A DNA stretch of 64,000 bases from Paraphaeosphaeria minitans (GCA_015832175.1 WJXW01000002.1:2728001-2792000); one strand, 5' to 3'. Shown: positions 46,773 through 60,000, numbered from the stretch's first letter. Translations and numbers: made by a program. The notes: a model not told the origin generated them from the letters alone.

Positions 46773-47117
46773 GAACCTCCCCCTCTAGGTGTAGTCCTCT
46801 ATAGTATACTATAGCTTTAATAAAAACCTCACCCTATAGGAAAGAAAAAAAGTATCTATAAAAGTATATGTTATATACGCAATAATAGCGTATTATAAGT
46901 AAATAGCGCACGTTGCAAACGTCTTACGCATATTATTTATTATAAGGCTCCTACGCCTTCTATTTACTATAGCCTTTTATAATATAGGGTAATAGGGCTA
47001 TATAGTGTTAATGTTATTTTAATCTTTGTGTGCTCTCTACCTATATAATATATAGATAACTTATTCTTAGCGTAGACAGAGCGCTTAATGTTTAAATAAC
47101 CCCCTTAATTACCTAAG

Positions 47118-47375
47118 ATGCTGTACTACCTAGTACCTAAATATATTAAGAAGTCTAATCTCTATAATACTACTACTTTTACATTTAGCAGAGATACTAA
47201 GCGCGTAGACTATAACGTAGTACTTATAACTTATATATACTATACGCAGAACTTAGTAAAGCTCCTTAAAAACTATACTAAAGATAATAATAAACACTAT
47301 AACTATTATATTAAAGGTAATTACAAAGGGTGCGACTTAGTATATTTAGAGTTACGTATTATATATACGCTTTAG
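47118..47375 (+). CDS. GypA-4 antisense ORF, intact 85 codons, unknown function
   Basis: This is the only GypA copy in which the conserved 258-bp frame is fully open from ATG to TAG (MLYYLVPKYIKK... to ...RIIYTL). It lies opposite to pol, between the chromodomain end and the 3' LTR. The protein is Tyr/Asn/Lys-rich; all but one of the Cys of the C-terminal motif seen in GypA-1 have become Tyr or Asp (NYKGCDLVYLE). There is no signal peptide or membrane segment that I can defend. Its original reading frame may have been longer, since Lys/Asn-rich coding-like sequence continues to about 47900. I recognise no family. Confidence 0.5.
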   Translation: MLYYLVPKYIKKSNLYNTTTFTFSRDTKRVDYNVVLITYIYYTQNLVKLLKNYTKDNNKHYNYYIKGNYKGCDLVYLELRIIYTL

Positions 47376-47759
47376 GTAATACTTATAGGTGCTAAAAGCG
47401 ATAAATAGGCGCCTTAATCGCCTATACGCCCTTTATAACTGCTACTATATTATAGTTATAGAGACTCTAGGTAGGTAGTATAAAATAGATAACTATGTAA
47501 AGGCAGTAGGCCTAAAGCTAGCTTATTACTAAAAGTAATTTAACTTAGAGCTAGTTAACTACTAGTATACCGCAGCTTATATTAGTACACCTATAGGTGT
47601 AGTAACCTAGGTGCCCACTACTAGCCTTTAGTATCTAGGCTTAATTCTAGTAGAGTAGCGTTAAATTACTAATACTCTTAAGGCGGTTATTTTTTTTATA
47701 TAGTAGATAGTAAGTTTACACTTTTCCTACACTTAAAATATATACTAATAACTTATTTT

Positions 47760-47940
47760 AGATTAATCTAGCGTCTACTCCTTGCTGTAATAAGGGTAAC
47801 TTAGATAATAGTAATAAAGAGAGTAGAGAGGAGGTTACTACTAAAGGTATAGTAGGCAAGGATAGTAAAGATAGTAAAGATAATAAAAATAATAAGTAGT
47901 AGAGGCGTAGGCAGTGCGTAGTTTAGTTAGATTACTTTTT
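47760..47940 (+). pseudogene. GypA-4 antisense gene, downstream Lys/Asn-rich part
   Basis: A plus-strand frame reads STPCCNK, then ESREEVTTKG, then a run of Lys/Asn/Asp/Ser repeats ending in a basic patch. It is conserved in GypA-0, -1, -2 and -3. It could be a second exon or the C-terminal half of the antisense gene, joined to the 258-bp frame through damaged sequence. Confidence 0.4.
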
Positions 47941-48059
47941 AGAAGCTAGCCTATAGGCCTTAGGTAAATACCCCTAATAAGCTATAAGTGCTCTATAAAC
48001 TATAGTGCTCTATAATAATATATGTTATATTTATATTCTATGTACTTTTATTATATTCT

Positions 48060-51000
48060 TTACTTTTTCTTTATATACGCAGCTCTTTTCCTTTTAAAAG
48101 TTTAAACTAGATTATCTATATCTTTAAAGTCTAACTCTAGAATCTAGGTATCTTAAGTCTTATTATAGCCTTTCTAGTAAAGTAGGTATTACTTTTACCC
48201 CTTTTTTATTTACTTAGCTAGGATTTTTTCTACTTCTTAGGCTTCTCCTCCTTTAGGTGTAACCTCTAGTAGCTAGGTGTTAATATTTTCTACTTCTAGC
48301 CTTAGTTTCTATTATTTAAGAAGGGAAATATAAAACACGTTATAAATGTAATAGTATAGTAAAAGGAGTAGGTAGTATGCCTATATTCTAACTACGTCCT
48401 ATACTTAAAAGGGCCTAATAGATTTTCTTAATAGCTTCTTACTTAGTTATTAAAGTATATATATATTCTTTATACTAAGTAGAACTAGGTCACCTCTTTA
48501 GAATAACTCTTACTTATACTTTTTATTATAGTACTAGCTCTAATACTTTTATACTAAGTGTAGGTGCTCTATAAGTAATACGCATACGCTATATATACGT
48601 TTTACTCTCTTAACTATATTTAGTAGCTCCCCCTCTAGCCTACTATCTATAAGAGGCGTAGTAAGGATAAGGTGCTTACTATATACTATATAAAAAGGTA
48701 TTATTTTTGTTAAATTATAGATAAAGTTATTATATACAAATTAAGCTATTAGGAGTAGGTTAACCTAGTTTATTTATAGAAGTATAATAAATATATAAAA
48801 ATATTATTTAAGTGTCTAATTCTAGCGCTCTATTTGCCTATCTATTTAAGGGTAGAAAGTAGTGCTAAGCCTACGCTTTACTTATAGTTAGTAGTATATT
48901 TCTACCCAAAAAGCGGAGGTAAAGGTAGACCCCCTATTAGATATAATACCTTTCTAAATACTAAGCTTTAAAATAACCTCTTAGAAGTAGGCTTCTATAA
49001 ATTCCTTTATATCCTATGTTTTCTATGTAGGGATCTAGATATCTATCTTAGAGAAGTAGTATATAATTATAAAAATTATATTAAAAGCGTAGCTACCTTA
49101 ATTCTTTACTAGTAAGAATCTAGTTATAAAGTCTAGTAAAACTTTCTTAAAGATATCCTTTAGCGTTAGAAGAGGTAATAGTTAGCTATACTTACTATAC
49201 TTTACAGCTTTACTCCTTTAGTAAATAGTATAAGTCCTTACGTACTTCTAAATATTATAACCTATAAGAGGCTAATAGTAGGTCCTTTTAATAGCCTTAA
49301 GCGTTCTACATGCGCTAAAGTAGCCTACTATATACGTGTTATAGTACTAGAACAAAATCTCTTACCTAATTACTAGTTTATCTAAGATATATAATCTGCT
49401 ATTATACCTTAAGACTTCTATTTTATTAAGGCACTATACTTACCCCTTACTACTACTTTAAGTGCTTCTTTTACGCCTTAACCTAGTAATACGCTTAATA
49501 GTAAAGGTATTCCTTTACTAAAGCTACTAAACTTTAGTAATAAAGTTAGACTCTTTTATTATAAGTTTACTACTAACTAATACTCTAGCTAGTAAGCGTA
49601 GTACGTATAGCGTACACACTATAGCACTAGTAGTAGGAACCCTTATAGCTCTGCAAATATTAGCAACATACGTCTTATATACGCCTAATAAGCTTGGTTT
49701 ATTTATAGATCTACTTACTCTACTATACCTAGTTCTCTATATTACTTTGTTCTACAGGATAGGTAATAAATAGGTTAGTAATAGGTTCTTCTATACGTAA
49801 TCTACCCTTCTTAATAGTCTATCTATTAGGTTTATTTTCCCTAGGTAGTGTTCCACTTTAAAATTAAAAGCTACTAGGTATATCGCCTATTATACTTATT
49901 ATAGGTTTAGCGTCTATACAGCGCACATACTGTATAAGTTATTATAGTTACTTAGCACTTAAATTATATACTATGTACTATCTAGATAATGTCTCTATTA
50001 CTTAAAGTAGTAGACAATAGTAAGGAACTTAAAGTTATATATCTTATAATTTAGCTCTACTACTTAAAGTTTTTTTAATATAAAAGTAACTAGGTGCCAC
50101 TTCTAGTCCTTAAATAGCTATAAAAGGATACTATATATTATAAAAGTAAATATATTAGTCTCTAATTAAATTAGTAGCGTAGGGTTAAAGTAGTGTAGGA
50201 TAGGTAAACTTAAGAAGTGCGTTTTAAGCATTTTAAAAGTATTATTAGCTTCTACTAACTATTAGAAAACTTAGTTCTTCTTAAGTAGGTCTAAAAGAGG
50301 AGAGGTTTCTTATATATATACTTTAATAAATCGCCTATAAAAGTTTACAAAGCCTAGAAATAACTAGAGCTCTTAGATACTAGTTAGCTACAGCTATTCT
50401 ATAATAGTTACTATATATGTAGGATTAGCGTAGATTCCTTATATAGTTATAATAAAACTAAGGAAGTAAATTTTGCTTAAGGCAAATGTGCACTTAGTTA
50501 AATTAATAAAAAGTTTAGCCTTATAGAGTAATTTAAGCACAGCATAGACAGCGCGCTAATAAAGCGTAAGATCCTTATTATAGGTATAGATAAGTATATT
50601 ATCTAGGTACACAATGTATATATAATCTAGGTATAGTGCTAGTGCCTTATTAATGTATGCCTAGAAGCTCGTAGGGGTATTAGTTAAGCTAAATAGTATT
50701 ACTAAGTATTTAAAGTGGCTATAGTAAGTTTAGAATATAGTTTTCTACTTATTTCCTACCTAGATCTAAATTCTATAGTAGGCGTTATAAAGATTAAGGG
50801 TTGTATAGTAGTATACGCCTAATAGGTAGTTAAGTGTCTCTCTAACTAAAAGTAGTAGGGAATAATCTTTAATAGTAATTACGTTAAAGCCCTAATAATC
50901 TATATAAAGCTGTAGTGTGCTATCTTTCTTAGGGGTAAATAGAATTAGTGCTCTAGCTAGGCTAGTGCTATACCTAATCTATCCCTTTTTTAAGTTATTT

Positions 51001-51780
51001 TCTAGATACTTCTAAAGTACCTTAAGCTCCCGCTCTAAGAGATTATAGAGTAGTCTATAAGAAGGTTCCTTTCCCTCTATAATAGGGATAGCATAATTAG
51101 ACTCTTTAAAATTTAGTAGAGTAGACGCTACTTTTTTATTAAATAAGTTACTATATTCGTATAATATATTAGAAATATATAGTACTTACGCTACGCGCGT
51201 TTTATTAATGTACACTAGGTACTCTAAGCTTACACTAGTTATCTATAAGACCCCTAGAAGAAATAAATCTAAGCTAGTATACTCTATATTATCTTTAAAG
51301 TCCCTTATAGTAACAAGCTGTATTAAAGCTGTAGTATAGCCCTAGCGCTATATTTATAAGCTATAATTAAGGTAGATATTACCTTCCTATAGGAAGGAGT
51401 TACTAAGTAGAAGAAGAATTCCTTCCTTATTAACGCTATAGATAGTAGTCTTTGTCCTACGCTCTACCCCTATATTATCTATAATACGTATCTAGACTGT
51501 ATAGGCAGCGTAGGTGCTTTACCTTTAGGCCCTAATCTATTCTAGTTTAAGGAGCTTAGCCCCTTTAATAGGCTTTAGATTTATTTTAATAGTAATAATT
51601 TAGCTAATTAAGCTAATATTAGCCTATAGGTTAAAAATTATTTAGAGTTTCTTCTCTAAGCCTATATTTCTAGCTACACTACACGTGCGCTTTATATCTA
51701 GTAAGATATAAATTAGTAGGCGCTTTACTATACCTAGGTTATAGATAAGGCTTAGCCTTTTCCCGTATAGTTTACTTATA
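48060..51780 (-). pseudogene. pol: GypA-4 pol: PR, RT, RNase H, integrase, chromodomain
   Basis: Minus-strand pol without insertions. The chromodomain lies near 48090-48230, the integrase at about 48650-49400, the RNase H around 49900-50150, the RT box YLDN at 50598-50609 and the protease around 51300-51540. Stops are RIP-type. Confidence 0.9.
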
Positions 51781-52800
51781 TAGAAATCTAGTTAGGATTA
51801 CTACCTTTATATTTATTAGCATAATAGCTAGTTTTATAGCACTTATAGTAGGTGACACTTTTCTTATTTTAGGTCTTGCTATTACCTTTAAGTATTTAGC
51901 AGTTTAGTGTAGTATCCTTAGATTTCTTTAATATATAATATAGGCTTAACTCCTATATTATAGGTGCATAGCGTAGGTTTCGCTTAAGCGTAGAGCCTAA
52001 AGTAATAAGGTCTTCCCTAGTTATAGGCACCTAATAGTAGTTAGTAATAGCCCTTTATAGCTTAGGTTTAAGCTTAGAGAAGAGGTACTATACTCTTTAC
52101 TCCTTAGTGTAAAGTTTAAGTTAATCTTTAAGGATATTAAGGTAGGTTATAAAGAAGTAAATAGTTTAGTCTCTTTGCTATATTACCTAAGTATGCGCTA
52201 TAGCTACTTCTAGGCTATAATTTACTAGATTTAAAAGTAAGTTAAGTATATACTACTTTAAGTACTTCTAAGTAGGTGTTTCTCTCTTAGCTTTAAAAGT
52301 GTGCTTATAGTATATATATTATAGTTCTCTTAGGTCGCCTATAAAGTACTATATTACCTAGATAACCTTATCTCTATCCTACACAAATTCTTATAGTAAG
52401 AGGCGAAAGGCCACTTTATAAGAATAGAAGAATTTATAATACTTATAAGTTCTTACCTCTATATTTAGTAGGGTCCTTAGGTTAAAGCGCACACTTAATA
52501 TATATTACTATATACGCTATAGGCGCGTCCCGCTTATATATATTAGTAGATAGGATTTTACTGTTCTTAGTAGCATCTACTATACTAGGGGTTTAGCTTA
52601 TACTTTTAAGTTAGGAGATTTTATCTTCTAAAGTATAAAGTTAATATATAGCGCGAAGCTTATTACACTTTTTTTTAGTAACTAGAATACACTACTTAAG
52701 TGTTAAAAGTAGGCTTAAGTTACGTGTTACTAGCTCTCCTTCTATATACTAGGTAAGGGGGTCTTTACTGCCTTTAGGGGCTTTAGGTAAAGTCTACCCC
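51781..52800 (-). pseudogene. gag: GypA-4 gag remnant
   Basis: Minus-strand equivalent of 38290-39360, with the CCHC region near 51830-51875 and the N-terminal part near 52790. Confidence 0.8.
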
Positions 52801-52862
52801 CTACTAGTAACTTATATAACTCTAAGAGCTATCTTTAGACTATTATAGATAAAGTATTATTA

Positions 52863-53273
52863 TGTTAAGATCCGAAGGCTAGGCCTCCTGGGATTTTTAT
52901 ATGTATCTACATTTGTTATTTAAGTGGCACAGCACAAAAGGTTACGTAACCTAATTAGTGTGATTAGAGCGCTAAGATAACTAATTAGACTAAGCACTTA
53001 ATATACTAAGTAACTAATTAGTGCTTAATTAGTTTAATTAGAGCGATTAGTTTACTAATCGCTCGAAGTATATAGGAACGCGAAGATAGGCTCTCTATAC
53101 TTATGTTTAATCTATTTATTAATCTATTATTTAGATTCTAGTAGACTAAATTATTAACTTGTTACACTTCGCAAGATACTATTATATTAATAAGACCTTT
53201 TACCTTCTATAAGTACTCCTGCCTAAGAACTAACCTTAACCCTTTAGGACTAGCTACCCTGTTAGATTTAACA
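52863..53273 (+). repeat. GypC-1 5' LTR (411 bp)
   Basis: It starts TGTTAAGATC and ends GATTTAACA. It contains several CTAATTAG-type motifs and the perfect 11-bp hairpin at 53041-53064. Confidence 0.93.
53041..53064. repeat. Perfect inverted repeat (11-bp stem, 2-nt loop) in the GypC LTR
   Basis: GAGCGATTAGT and ACTAATCGCTC flank TT. The same hairpin, with a few C/T changes, lies at about 55131-55154 and 61428-61451. Confidence 0.9.
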
Positions 53274-53299
53274 TCTTAAACACCCTTAATATAAGTACT

Positions 53300-54947
53300 T
53301 CACGAACTCCTATCTCTTCTATAGCTTTAGGTGCTGCTAAGATTACTCTTATAAAGGATAGTAGTAAGGCGTATAAACTTAATCTCTACTTTAGTAAACA
53401 ATCTTAAACTAACGTCTAGATTCTCTAGTTAGACCTCTACTTCTTTAACTTAGATAAACCCTTTAAAGACAAAAAGAAGGTTATCTTCGCAGTAATATAT
53501 ATATAAGAAGATGTAGGATTATAAATCTATCCCTACCTTAAAAAGTACCTAGGAATAGACTATAATAACAATAATAATAACTACGCAGAGAACTATGCTA
53601 ATACAGTTAATATCATTAAGAATTATACTAACTTTAAGAAATGCCTTAAATAACTCTTTAAGATTACTAATAAGGACTCTATTAGAAAAGTAAAGATTTA
53701 GACTATAATTTAGAAATAATTAGTAGCTAAGTATATAGCTAAGTTTTGCAAATACGCTGTGTAACTTAACTAGGATAATAAATCTCTTTAGGATATGTAT
53801 AAATAAGGACTTAAATAGAAACTATATAAGGAACTTTTACGTAGTAGTGCGCAAATTACTAACCTTAAAGAACTGTATAAAGAAACTATTAGAATTAATA
53901 AAGAGTAGTTTTTTCTACAATAAGAGCTCTACTAAAACCCTAAGGCGATAAGCTTTAGATAACTAGTAAAAGTAGTTTATAAGAACCCTATTAGAATTGT
54001 CTAAAAGCAACAGCTAAGGAACTACTAGAGATATAAACTAATAAAAAATATCTAGTTTAACTATATAGGCAAAGGAAAAGGAGGAAGGATAGGCCCTAAG
54101 TAGCCTAATAAACGCGTCTCTAATAGAAGTTAATAACTAATAACTAAGACCTATAAATGCTTTATATATAGTAAACTAGGCCATATAGCTAGGAACTACA
54201 GATTAAAGAATAAAGTCTATTAAACTAAGTTAAATGTACTAACTATTAAGGACTAAAAACCTAATAAGGAATAGGAAGTTATTATAACGCTATTTAGTTA
54301 CTAACGCGTTACACTAGAGTAAAGTAAGCGATTAGATTTATCTAACTTATAACTATATAAAAATCTAGAAGACGACTCTAATATATACTATAACGTAAAA
54401 GACGTAGAAGAGATACTAAGATCTCCTACTCCTTACCTATAAAGTAGGTAGGAAGAAGACTACTCTATGTCACCTAAGTATAAACTAAATGTTTAGGACT
54501 ATATAGAACCCCACTAGGCACTAAAAGAAATGCAACCCTATAAAAATAAGAAGTTAGACTACATACTAAAGTACTATCTAGACTACTAAAATCCTACACA
54601 CTAATTCTATATATAGACGTATTACGAAGAACTAATATACGCATAACATAAGATAGAGAAAAAGGAGAATAAGAAATAACCTAGAAAGAAACTGCGCTAT
54701 AGATAGATATAGACAGACTACCCTATCGCAGCTTATAATAAACACCTCTAAAATAAATAATAAGTAAAATACTTTCCTTACCTTACGCTAAAAAGTAATA
54801 AATACTATAATATGCTTATTAATAGAGACTATATATAACTGTACTAGTACACGTGTCTAAACTAAGACTGCAAATACTACTATATAGCTAAACGTTTAGA
54901 CAGCTTTACAAACTACCCTATATAAGAAAGAATAATAGAGCTACTAA
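53300..54947 (+). pseudogene. gag: GypC-1 gag remnant
   Basis: Plus-strand frame with RIP-type stops. It has an N-terminal segment around an RFSSQ/LDLYFN-like block near 53420, then a helical retrotransposon-gag region to about 54050. A zinc knuckle near 54160-54205 reads CFIYSKLGHIARNY: the first Cys and the His are kept, while the second and last Cys have become Tyr. The C-terminal acidic part is followed by the GypC-2 insertion. Confidence 0.85.
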
Positions 54948-54952
54948 TTTAA

Positions 54953-55364
54953 TGTTAAGATCTAAAGGCTAGGCCTCCTGGGATCTTCATATGTATCTAC
55001 ATTCGTTGTTTAAGTGACACGGCACAAAAGGTCACGTAATCTGATTAGTGTGATTAGAGCGCTAAGATAACTAATTAGACTAAGCACTTAATATACTAAG
55101 TAACTAATTAGTGCTTAATTAGTTTAATTAGAGTAATTAGTCCACTAATTGCTTAAAGTATATAGGAACGCAAAGATAGACTCTCTATACTTATGTTTAA
55201 TCTGTTTATTAATCTATTGTTTGGATTCTAGTAGACTAAAATTATTAACTTATTACACTTCGCAAGATACTATTATATTAATAAGACTTTCTACCTTCTA
55301 TAAGTACTCCTGCCTAAGAACTAACCTTAACCTTTTAGGACTAGCTACCCTCTTAGATTTAACA
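54953..55364 (+). repeat. GypC-2 5' LTR (412 bp)
   Basis: It runs from TGTTAAGATC to GATTTAACA. The following TCTTAAACACCC is the primer-site position; no tRNA is assigned. Confidence 0.94.
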
Positions 55365-55399
55365 TCTTAAACACCCTTAATATAAGTACTTTATAAACT

Positions 55400-57030
55400 C
55401 CTACCTCTTCTATAGCTTTAGGTGCCGCTAAGATTACTCTTATAAAAGATAGTAGTAAGGCGCATAAACCTAATCTCTACTTTAGCAAATAATCTTAAAC
55501 TAACGTCTAGATTCTCTAGTTAGACCTCTACTTCTTTAACTTAGATAAACCCCTTAAAGATAAGAAAAAGGTTATCTTTACAGCGACATATATGCGAGGA
55601 GATATAGGATTATAGATCTATCTCTACCTTAAAAAGTACCTAGGAATAGACCATAATAATAATAATAATAACTACACAGATAACTATGCTAATATAGTTA
55701 ATATTATTAAGGATTATATTAACTTTAAGAAATGCCTTAAACAACTTTTTAGGATTACTAATAAGGACTCTATTGTAAAAGCAAAAATTTAGACTATAAT
55801 TTAGAAATAATTAGTAGCTAAGTATACAGCTAAGTTTCGCAGATACGCTATATAACTTAACTAGGATAATAAATCTCTTTAGGATATATATAAATAAAGA
55901 CTTAAATAGAAACTATGTAAAAAACTCCTACGTAGTAGTGCACAAATCGCTAACCTTAAGGAACTATATAAAGAAACTATTAGGATTAATAGAGAGTGGT
56001 TTTTATTATAATAGAAGCTCTACTAAAACTTTAAAGTAATAAGCTTTAGATAACTAGCAAAACTAGTTTATAAGAACTCTATTAGAATTGTCTAAAAGCA
56101 ACAGCTAAGGAACTACTAGAGATATAAACTAATAGAAAATGTCTAGTTTAACTATATAGGTAAAGGAAAAGGAGGAAGAATAGGCCTTAAGCAGCCTAAT
56201 AAACGCGTCTCTAATAGAAGTTAATAACTAATAACTAAGACCTATAAATACTTTATATATAGCAAACTAGGCTATATAGCCAGGAACTGTAGATTAAAGA
56301 ACAAAGTCTATTAAACTAAGTTAAATGTACTAACTATTAAGGACTAAAAACTTAATAAGGAATAGGAAGTTATTATAACACTATTTAGTTACTAACGTAT
56401 TACACTAGAGCAAAGTAAGTAATTAAATTTACTTAACTTATAATTATATAAAGATCTAGAAGACAACTCTAACGTATACTATAACGCAGAAGACGTAGAA
56501 GAGATACTAAGATCTTCTACTCCTCACCCACAAAGTAGGTGGGAAGAAGACAACCCTACGTTACCTAAGTATAAACTGAATGTTTAGAACTACATAGAAC
56601 CCTACTAGGCACTAAAAGGAATGCGACCCTATAAAAATAAGGAGTTAGACTATGTACTAAAGTACTATCTAGACTACTAAAATCCTACATACTAATTCTA
56701 TATGTGGACGCATTGCGAAGAACTAATATACGCATAACACAAGATAGAGAAAGAAGAGAATAAGAAATAACCTAAAAGGAAACTACACTATAAATAGATA
56801 TGAACAGACTACTCTATTACAGCTTACGATAAACACCTCTAGAATAAATAATAAGTAAAATACTTTCTTTACCTTACGCTAAAAGGTAATAAATGCTGTA
56901 ACATGCTTATTAATAGAGACTGTATGCAACTATACTAGTATATATATCTAAACTAAGACTATAAATACTACTATATAGCTAAATGTTTAGACAGCTTTGT
57001 AAACTGCCCTATATAAGAAGTAATAATAGA
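55400..57030 (+). pseudogene. gag: GypC-2 gag remnant
   Basis: Same gag as GypC-1. The zinc knuckle near 56248-56292 reads YFIYSKLGYIARNC, so different ligands are lost than in GypC-1; the family consensus is C-x2-C-x4-H-x4-C. The damage in the two copies is therefore independent. Confidence 0.85.
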
Positions 57031-60000
57031 GCTACTAATTTAACTAGTATATAAGAATAGTAAAGACTGTAGGAGGAAAAACAGAAGAACATCCTTACAA
57101 GAAAAAGAAGAAGACAATCTATATAAGCCACGTACTTAAGAATAACAATAGAAGTAGATACTTAGAAACGTATACTAGACACTAGAACTTAACTATAACC
57201 TATATAAATAGATGTCTTTTTTAGGCCTAAACTTAGATAAGAAAACGCCTTTATTAAATTAAATACTATAGTAAGTATAGTATTAGTTAAGCTACTAGTA
57301 TAGTTTAAAGGAATATAGGCTTAAGCTCTTATAGACTTAAAAGTAGGAAAGAACTTTATATCTTATTAGACAGCAAGATAAGTAGAACTTATAATATTAG
57401 AGAAAGAAGTACCCTATATTATCTATGTCGCAAATAGATCTCTAATGCCTAAGACACCTTAAATATACTAGGAGGTTACTACCATAATAACAGTCTAAGG
57501 ATATAGAGAGGAACTTACTTTAGATATCTTACTAGGATCTAAGTATAAGTTAGTCTTAGGATTACTTTAGTTAATAATATATAACCCGCAGATTAACTAG
57601 GGTACAAAGAAAATATTGTTTAAATGCTATAATTATGTATTATAAGTAAAGCCTACGTATTAACTAAAAATAATAGTAGATAAGGGAGTTATTAACAACA
57701 TAATACCGCGATAGATAGTTAAAAAACAGAAGCACACCTTAGTAGACGCTGGTAGGAACTACTAGGTTAAGAAGCGCGAGAAGAAGGACAATAGTATACC
57801 CCTTACCTTACTAAGAGAGTATAGGAAATAGACACACATATTTATAGAAAAAGAAGGAAAAGTAAACCTACTAGAATATTAACCCTAGGATCTTATAATA
57901 GACCTAGAAGAAGGGAAGACACTACCCTTTAGACTACTATACAGTAAGATAGGAGAAGAACTCCTTAAAGAACGTAATTTTATTAAGACAAACCTTAAGA
58001 AAGGATATATATAACTATTAAAGTCACTAGCAGTAAGCCCTTTTATGTTTATTAAGAAAAAGGATAGATTAGATAGACTATGCGTTAACTACTAATAACT
58101 TAATAACATAATAATAAAGAACTAATATCTACTACTAAATATTGCAAAGTTACGAGATTAACTATCTTAAGCCAAGATATTTATAATAATAGATCTAAGA
58201 GACAGTTACTACCTTATACAAATTAAGAAAAGTAAAGAATAGAAAACAGCGTTTTAATCACGCTATAGACTATTTAAGTACAAAGTTATGCTATTTAGAC
58301 TTATAAATGCACTAGCAGCTTTTATAGCACTTATTAATAACGTACTCTGTGAATATCTAGACATATTTATTATTATATATATGGACAATATCCTTGTCTT
58401 TTCTAAAAACAAATTAGACCACACTAAGTATGTATAGACAGTACTAGAAGCACTAAATAAAGTATACCTTTGTATTAAACTTAAGAAATGTAAGTTTAAC
58501 GTTAAATAACTTGAATTTCTAGAACACATTATTACTACAGAAGGAATTAAGATAGCACTAAGTAAAGTTAAATATATTAAGAACTAGCTGATACTAAAGA
58601 CAGCCAAGAATATCTAAGAATTCTTAGAATTCTGTGGATTTAACTAATAATTTATTTAAGATTATGTAAAGGTTACAATACCTCTAATAAATTTTATAAA
58701 GAAGGACGTACCCTTTAAATAAATAAATAAGTGCAGAATGTTATTCTAACTCCTTAAGATAGTATATATTATAGAACCTATCCTTATTTATTTTAGAAGC
58801 GATGAACCACTACGCTTTGAAACAGACGCTAGCGATCTTACGCTAGGCGCCTACGCTAAATAAGAACATAATAGTAAATAGTACCTAATTGCCTATTACT
58901 TATGTAAATTTAATAACGCCGAAACACGATACAACGTACATAACAAAGAACTCTACGCTATAGTTAAAGCCTTAAAGCACTAGAGGATTTACGCGCTTAG
59001 TTACTTAACGCTAGAAATCTATATAGATTATAAGAACCTTCTAAGGTTCACGATAATAAAAGAACTTACGCCACAACAATAAAGATAGTTATAGACTACT
59101 AGGTAGTATAAGTTTAAAATTATCTATGTAGCTAGAAAAGAAAATAGCAGAGTAGACGCTCTTAGCTAACAAAGTAATCTAGTAGGAGAAAAAGTAAAAA
59201 CCTTCTCTGCAATCCTTTGTAAAGCTAAAGATGAATTTCTAGAACTAACAGCAGAACTAAATTAACTTTTAGTAATTAACTAAGAAGTTCTAGAACATCT
59301 ATAGACTAAGATTATTTAATAATACCACGATAACCCTATGTACAGACACCTAGGCATTACAAAGACAATAGAACTTATCTAAAGGAATTACACCTTTAAA
59401 GGAATTAAGGAAGCTGTAATAACATACATTTATAAATATACAGAATACTAAAGAAATAAACACAGTACATATCTTAAATATAGAGAGATGTAAGCAATTA
59501 GAATACTAATAGCACTATAAGAAGACATCGCTATAGATTTTATTATAGGAATTCTAAACTCTAAGGATCTAACAACAGGAATTAAATACAACAGTATACT
59601 AGTAATAGTCTACTAACTAACTAAGTATGTTAAGCTTATTCTATGCCTTAAAAGAATAACAGCAAAAGAACTTGCTTTTTTTATCCTAGACTAACTAATT
59701 AGACACTATAGAATCCTAAAAATAATTATTAGCAATAGAGATAAGCTCTTCACGTTAAATTATTAGACAATACTTATAGCACTGCTTAGAACGAAACAAA
59801 AGCTATTAACAGCTTACTATCTATAAACAGATAGATAGATAGAACGTACGAACTAAACTATAGAAACGTACCTACGCATCTACTGTAACAGTTAGAAGAA
59901 TAACTAGGTTTTATTACTACCTATAGCACAGTTAGCCTATAATAATAAAGTATCAGTAGCATTAGGATATACACCATTCTATGTAAACCACAGAAGACAC

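Larger units (their letters stand above)
46557..52862 (-). mobile_element. GypA-4: gypsy chromovirus lacking its 5' LTR in the window
   Basis: The 3' LTR is at 46557-46772, the antisense gene starts at 47118, pol and gag lie on the minus strand to about 52800, and the internal sequence ends TATTATTA at 52862. In GypA-1 the 5' LTR follows those exact bases; here the GypC-1 LTR starts instead. The missing LTR is expected beyond GypC-1. Confidence 0.9.
52863..54952 (+). mobile_element. GypC-1, left part: 5' LTR and gag
   Basis: The 5' LTR is at 52863-53273, followed by gag to 54947, then the target site TTTAA where GypC-2 entered. GypC-1 resumes at 61661 and runs off the right edge. Its insertion point is the internal/LTR boundary of GypA-4 (left flank TATTA). 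Confidence 0.92.

Noticed and set aside
55149..55370. 73-codon open frame on the plus strand
   Set aside because: It lies within the GypC-2 5' LTR; the homologous frame in the 3' LTR (61487-61669) has a different start and end. It is best explained as a chance open frame in a non-coding repeat.
58263..58529. 88-codon open frame on the minus strand
   Set aside because: It is the reverse shadow of the GypC-2 RT domain, whose sense frame carries the YMDN box and NILVFS.
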